A stretch of 64,000 bases of DNA, taken from NCBI GenBank assembly GCA_030267565.1, contig BRXU01000016.1:1444501-1508500 (forward strand). The letters run 5' to 3'. Both the position numbers and the translations under genes were made by a program. Positions 59,758 through 64,000 of the stretch are shown here, one piece after another (the first letter of the stretch is position 1; each line of letters begins with the position of its first letter). This DNA is from Pleodorina starrii. Its lineage: Eukaryota; Chlorophyta; Chlorophyceae; Chlamydomonadales; Volvocaceae. The notes under the pieces were generated by a model. That model did not search any database. It had not been told where the DNA came from and saw only the letters and a list, made by a program, of their open reading frames with translations.

Positions 59758-62641
59758 TCACGCCACCACCGTGGGGGTGTCCGCCAGCGGGTGCATCTCC
59801 TCCTCCTCCGAGGACGACGTCAAGCTGGCCGCAGCAGCCGCCGCCGCCTCCTCTGGGTGCAGCTCTGGATGCGCGATGATGGCGGGGAACTCCGCCAGGC
59901 CAGGAGTGGGCTCCAGGGAGCAGAAGGGGGAGCTGAAGTTCTCCAGCGCGTCCTGTGGGTTCCGCGGCGGGGGTCAGGAAGAGGGGGAGGGGAAAGGGGG
60001 GAGGGGGTCAGGGAGTGATATGCTCCTTTATATATAACTTTGAGTCACTGCGGACGTTGTTGAGAAGGGGGGAGGGGCGCGGCGGGGGGATTACCCACGG
60101 GGTATAGGCCGGAGCCCGTGGCCGGTAGGTGTTAAGTAACAGAAGAAGGGCCGTCTCGCGGCGGGGGATGGAGGGGTGGATGGGAGAGGACAGGGGTGGA
60201 GAGGAGCGGGCGAGACCAACACCCGAAAGACAAAAGGACACCGCCTGCACTGGACTGCACTGCACTGCAAGGGACTGCATGAGACTACGCAGCGACGGCA
60301 AGCGGTGGCGGTGGCGGTGGCGGCGGCGGCGGCGGCGGCGGTTCTCCCCTCCCTCTGTCATTGTTTTATAAAGGAGCATATCACTCCCCCCCTCCCCCCC
60401 CCCTGGAGCAGTCGCACCCACCTTGAAGATCTGCAATTTGGAGATGGTGCAGCTGAAGGCCGCCACGCGGCCCTCGGCGCCGCGGTATAAGTGAAAATAC
60501 GGCAGTACTGCAAATACACACGGACGGGTGGTCAAGACACGGACGGATGCGCGGCGCGGGGCGGGGTTGATGAGTGAGTAAATTGCGGGCCGGTGCGGTG
60601 CGGTGCGGCGTGTGTGGGTGGGTGGGTGGGGGGGGGGGTAATTAGAACGGCCCGGGGGTGGGTGGGGGGGGGGAAGAAGCATCAGCAGCAACACTGGCGT
60701 CGAGCAAAGCGGCTTTTGAGCTATCGCTGCTGCCGTTGTCAAGATATGATAACCTCGTTACGAAGACACCTCCTGGGTTTGGGGTTACCGTTGCGGGTAC
60801 TGCTGTTGCGGGTACAGTACGACAATAACTGGGGTTGAGCAGCTCCCACGTTTCCCCCGAGCTGAGCCCGTGGCTCCAAACTGCAAGACTCGAAAGGTCG
60901 CCCTCCCCCCCCCCCGAGGGCTCACGGGCCGCGGCAACCCGGTCAGTCAGTCAGGGAGGGCGACACACACAGACACCCCTCCGGGCTGTTATCCACACCC
61001 CTCCGGCGGGGGTCATCCATGGCCCCCGGGGGGAAGGAGAGGGGGGTTGATGGGGAGCGATGTGCGCCGTCTCACCCTTCACGGCCAGTGTCCGGCAGGC
61101 GTCGCGGTTGTCGTCAAAGTTGACCTTTAGGAAGAGCACGTCCGGGTTCTCCGCCATGATCTTGCAGATCTGCGGCCAGCGGGGAGGGACCGGAACCAGA
61201 GGCACGGAGGCACGGAGTCGTGGATAGAAACGAATAGAAACACGGACACGAAGCAAAGGCGCGCAGTGAGAGGCGAAGCAAAGGCGTTACTGGCGGGGGG
61301 CACCCGGGAACCCACCGACGACCCCCCCACCCACCCCCCACCCCCCCACCAACCTTGGGGAAGAGGGCACGGCAGGCGTTACACCATCTGTTGGGCAGTT
61401 GGGTTGACGGATGCCAGGGACGGTGCGGTTTTGGTTGGCTCAAGACGTCAAGGGTTTTAGGGTTTTTGGGTTTTTTAGGGGTTTGAGTGCACTCATTGAA
61501 GGTCTGGGGTGGACGGACGAAGGGTCCAAGGGATGCCGAGGTGCGCTTTGCGGCGGAAGGCAAGCTGTGGGGGCGGGGGGTGGAGAGTGAACCACGCAAG
61601 CGGCGCGGAGGAGCACCTGCACAAGCGCCTCGGGCCTCGCGGAAGCTCGTTGTTGTGTTATGTTGAGGCATACCGGGGCACCTCCCCCGCCCTTGCCCCT
61701 CCCCATTCCATCCCGGGGCAGCATGGCAGCAGCAGCCGGCCAGGCAGCATACCCCCCCCCCCAGCCCTCCAGCCCCCCCGACCCCCGCAACCCCTCCAAC
61801 CCCTGACTGCCCCGGCCCCTGTCGCTCACTGCGCGTAATACTCCACAATGACCAGTCGGTCCCCCGCATCTGACAGCGCATCGACCAGCTCCTGAATGGA
61901 GTTGATGTCCTGAACAAACGGCGATGGTGGGTGGGGGCGGGGATGGGGTTGGGCGTGAGGTGGGTGGGGGCGGGGTTGGGCGGGAGATGGGCGGGGTTGG
62001 GCGGGTGGCTGGGTGGGTGGCTGTGTGGGTGGCTGTGTGGGTGGCTGTGTGGGTGGCTGTGTGGGTGGCTGGGTGGGCGGGAGGCAGTAAGGTGGTAAGG
62101 AGGTCGGAAGGCGGGTGGGGTGGGGCCCTCCGTGTTACCGGTACGCGAACGGGGCCGTGTGCTGCCTGGCTACAGCAGTACGGCACTGCCGACGCGGCGG
62201 AGGGACGAAGGAGACGTCGTACCTTCATGTTTGGCGGGTTGTCCTTGAGCCACCAGGGCTCGCCGCTGGCTCTCCCCGCCTGGCAAACGACGACTGCGGG
62301 GCGTGGAGCGGGAACGAGGAGGAAAGGAAGGGGGCCTGGGTTGAGCGGGTGAGACAAATTGCACATGACAGCCGGCCATAATTTGAGGGGTAGCATGAAC
62401 ATTGTCCGCAACTCATCAAGAGGCGGGGGCTTCGAGGTGGCGAGTTGTTAATGCAAATGTCAGTCCGGACACAGCTGGGGTTTGGGTGATCGGACACCGG
62501 CGGCACAATTGCAGCTTTCCCGAACGGCTGCCTACTGAATTTACCCTCTAATTAATCTATGGTATGAGACCGACCTACCTGGTGGGCACGAGTCATGAAG
62601 CCGAGCAGGACTGCGACAGCGACAGTTCGATGGGCATCCAT
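59758..62641 (-). CDS. Thioredoxin-like protein, ACHT (atypical Cys/His-rich) type
   Basis: Seven exons (minus): 62579-62641, 62223-62279, 61830-61909, 61354-61387, 61076-61169, 60422-60507, 59758-59952; 202 aa. An in-frame stop lies upstream of the first ATG. WWLKDNPPNMKDINS leads into the thioredoxin fold: LVIVEYYAQWCNAC (redox Cys69 and Cys72), ICKIMAENPDVLFLKVNFD, VLPYFHLYRG with the cis-Pro, and SCTISKLQIF. The WW-K...NM-DI lead and FSC-S-K tail are those of plant ACHT proteins, chloroplast thioredoxin-like oxidants. The active site is WCNAC rather than the usual WCGPC. The N-terminus before WW is short, about 30 residues, so organelle targeting is uncertain. The acidic, Ala-rich C-terminus is extra. 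Introns hold family A, family C (two) and telomere-like repeats. Confidence 0.85.
61985..62080. repeat. GTGGGTGGCTGT 12-bp tandem repeat in an intron
   Basis: About seven imperfect 12-base units lie in intron 2 of the thioredoxin-like gene. Confidence 0.85.
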
Positions 62642-64000
62642 TGCAAGAATTTTTAATTGGTACGTAGTGAATTGCCCATGCCAAACCTCTTACCGGGGAG
62701 CGTGAGCCAGAGCTTGGCGGACGCCAACGCGAGTCGCAATTGAAGATGTCTGGAAAAGACGCGCACAGACGGCTGTTCGCGGCGCACCGACAGGCGCACC
62801 AGTGCAATGTGATTTGCAGGATCGCTTAAGCGCGTGCATTCTTGCAAACTGTGCGCAGCCACGACGAGATAAGGTGGCTCGAGCGCAAACCAGCTTCGCA
62901 AAAATCCAACTGATTGGGCGACTAATTGGGTGGCAGTGAGTATGGCCACGCAGGGAGTGCCATGTCTGCGTCCGGGGCTTGGATTAAAGGTGCTACTGCA
63001 GTAACGATGACGGCATGACGCACCGTTCCTTAGTCCTGCCCGGGCCAAAGAGAGAGATATAGCCGAGCATGCGTTATCAGCAAATAAATATCACTTTCAA
63101 ATTATCAAATTTGTGCCCCCACACGACGAGCGCTTCCGTTCGGCTCTCGACGTCCCGTTGGTCAGTCGACGCTAGTTCTAGCTCGGCTTGGTAGCCCGCA
63201 AACTGCAGGCGTCCATGTGTTTTTCTTACCTCTTCTTGCAGCCATTCAAATGTTAATTCGTGAGTGCGTTATCAGCTCGCGGGGATGTCCCAAACCAGGC
63301 CGTTTGTCGTCGATATGCAGTCGACGCGATGTGGTGCAGGCGTGCAGCGCATCGCAATAAGCCTGCCGCTTGTCCGTAAACGTTTCACATGACAGAAGTT
63401 GAACGAACACCACTGTTCTGCAGTTCGCTACATTGCCCTGACGAGTCTGGGGCAGCGTGCGTTCCAAACGAAGGTCGCCTGCTGGGCTACTGCATAGCGG
63501 GCACCGACGCGTCCTTGACACCGGCACGCCAATATCATAAGCAGACGTTATATGAACGACGCAATGGCTCACCTTCAACTCACTTGAAACACGCCATCGC
63601 ACGGTGATGTGTCGTACACATTACTAACGACCGCTCCCGTGCATCCCACAGCTCATAAAAAAGCGCCCGCAGTCTCATGCAAAAAACGTTTCCGTCGGGC
63701 CCCTTACCTCGGGAGGAATTTACCCGTTGTGAAAACTCCGACGACCGGCCCGGGGCCACACACCCCTGAAGTATACAACCCACATGAATTCCAGGTATCC
63801 AGTCCCTCCTTTTGACGGACCGACGTGCATGAAATCCATAAAACACAGTTCACAGCCCCCTCTGTGATGGACACACTCCCCTTCCCCCCCCCCCGAGCCG
63901 TGGCGCTGCCGACGAATGAAGGCATGGAGCCAGTCGTCTCACCCCCACCCCGCCCAGCCCGCGTGCCGACCCGCTTCCCCGCTTCCATCTAACCCCCAAC
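62642..64000. other. 5' flank of thioredoxin-like gene; right end unassigned
   Basis: The sequence is AT-richer than average, has few repeats, and probably holds the promoter of the thioredoxin-like gene. Short open frames near 62653-63048 and 63246-63602 (minus) show no domain I recognise. Sequence near 63860-64000 may belong to a gene running out of the window, but nothing supports an exon call. Confidence 0.4.

Noticed and set aside
1..64000. tRNA or rRNA genes
   Set aside because: No cloverleaf with recognisable A and B boxes and no rRNA core sequence was noticed; a dedicated tRNAscan/Infernal run was not possible here.

Overview
The window looks like nuclear DNA of a GC-rich volvocine (Chlamydomonas/Volvox-type) green alga. 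Genes are dense in spliceosomal introns, and exons carry long Ala/Gly/Gln/Pro runs. TTTTAGGG telomere-like motifs of the green-algal type lie inside introns. The recognisable proteins are typical of the lineage: CCT5, an EGF/exostosin GT47 enzyme, a plant-type COX5C and an ACHT-like thioredoxin. Gene models were assembled by hand from splice sites, reading phase and protein similarity. All eight multi-exon coding models with both ends resolved sum to whole codons without internal stops.

Layout, left to right. 1.8-4.1 kb (-): a kinase-like gene whose catalytic HRD and DFG motifs are lost. 6.6-11.3 kb (-): the most unusual gene, ten exons encoding about 608 aa. Its first ~200 residues are a T4 gp21-type prohead (capsid maturation) serine protease with His, Ser and Asp all in place; a ~400-residue tail of unknown type follows. 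11.8-21.0 kb (+): a 17-exon FUSC/ALMT-like membrane protein, divergent from the protease gene. 23.8-27.2 kb (-): a protein with four tandem PAM2-like motifs and a GYF-like C-terminus. 29.3-38.2 kb (-): a 10-exon TPR (kinesin-light-chain type) protein, one of whose introns holds a 1.5-kb pentanucleotide satellite. 38.6-45.6 kb (+): CCT5, sharing a 377-bp divergent promoter region with the TPR gene. 47.1-55.0 kb (+): a 17-exon secreted EGF/exostosin GT47 protein. 56.8-57.3 kb (-): COX5C. 59.8-62.6 kb (-): an ACHT-like thioredoxin.

Three families of short dispersed repeats (A, B, C below) sit almost only inside introns, across all the large genes and in both orientations. Introns are strongly skewed, G-rich after the donor and C-rich before the acceptor, and three use GC-AG splice sites. 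Gene starts fall in AT-richer islands.

The standout is the prohead protease gene. No other capsid gene (major capsid protein, portal, terminase) was seen, and the neighbours are housekeeping genes. This suggests a domesticated or relict gene from an HK97-fold virus lineage (a mirusvirus-like or tailed-phage-like source is inference) rather than an intact provirus.
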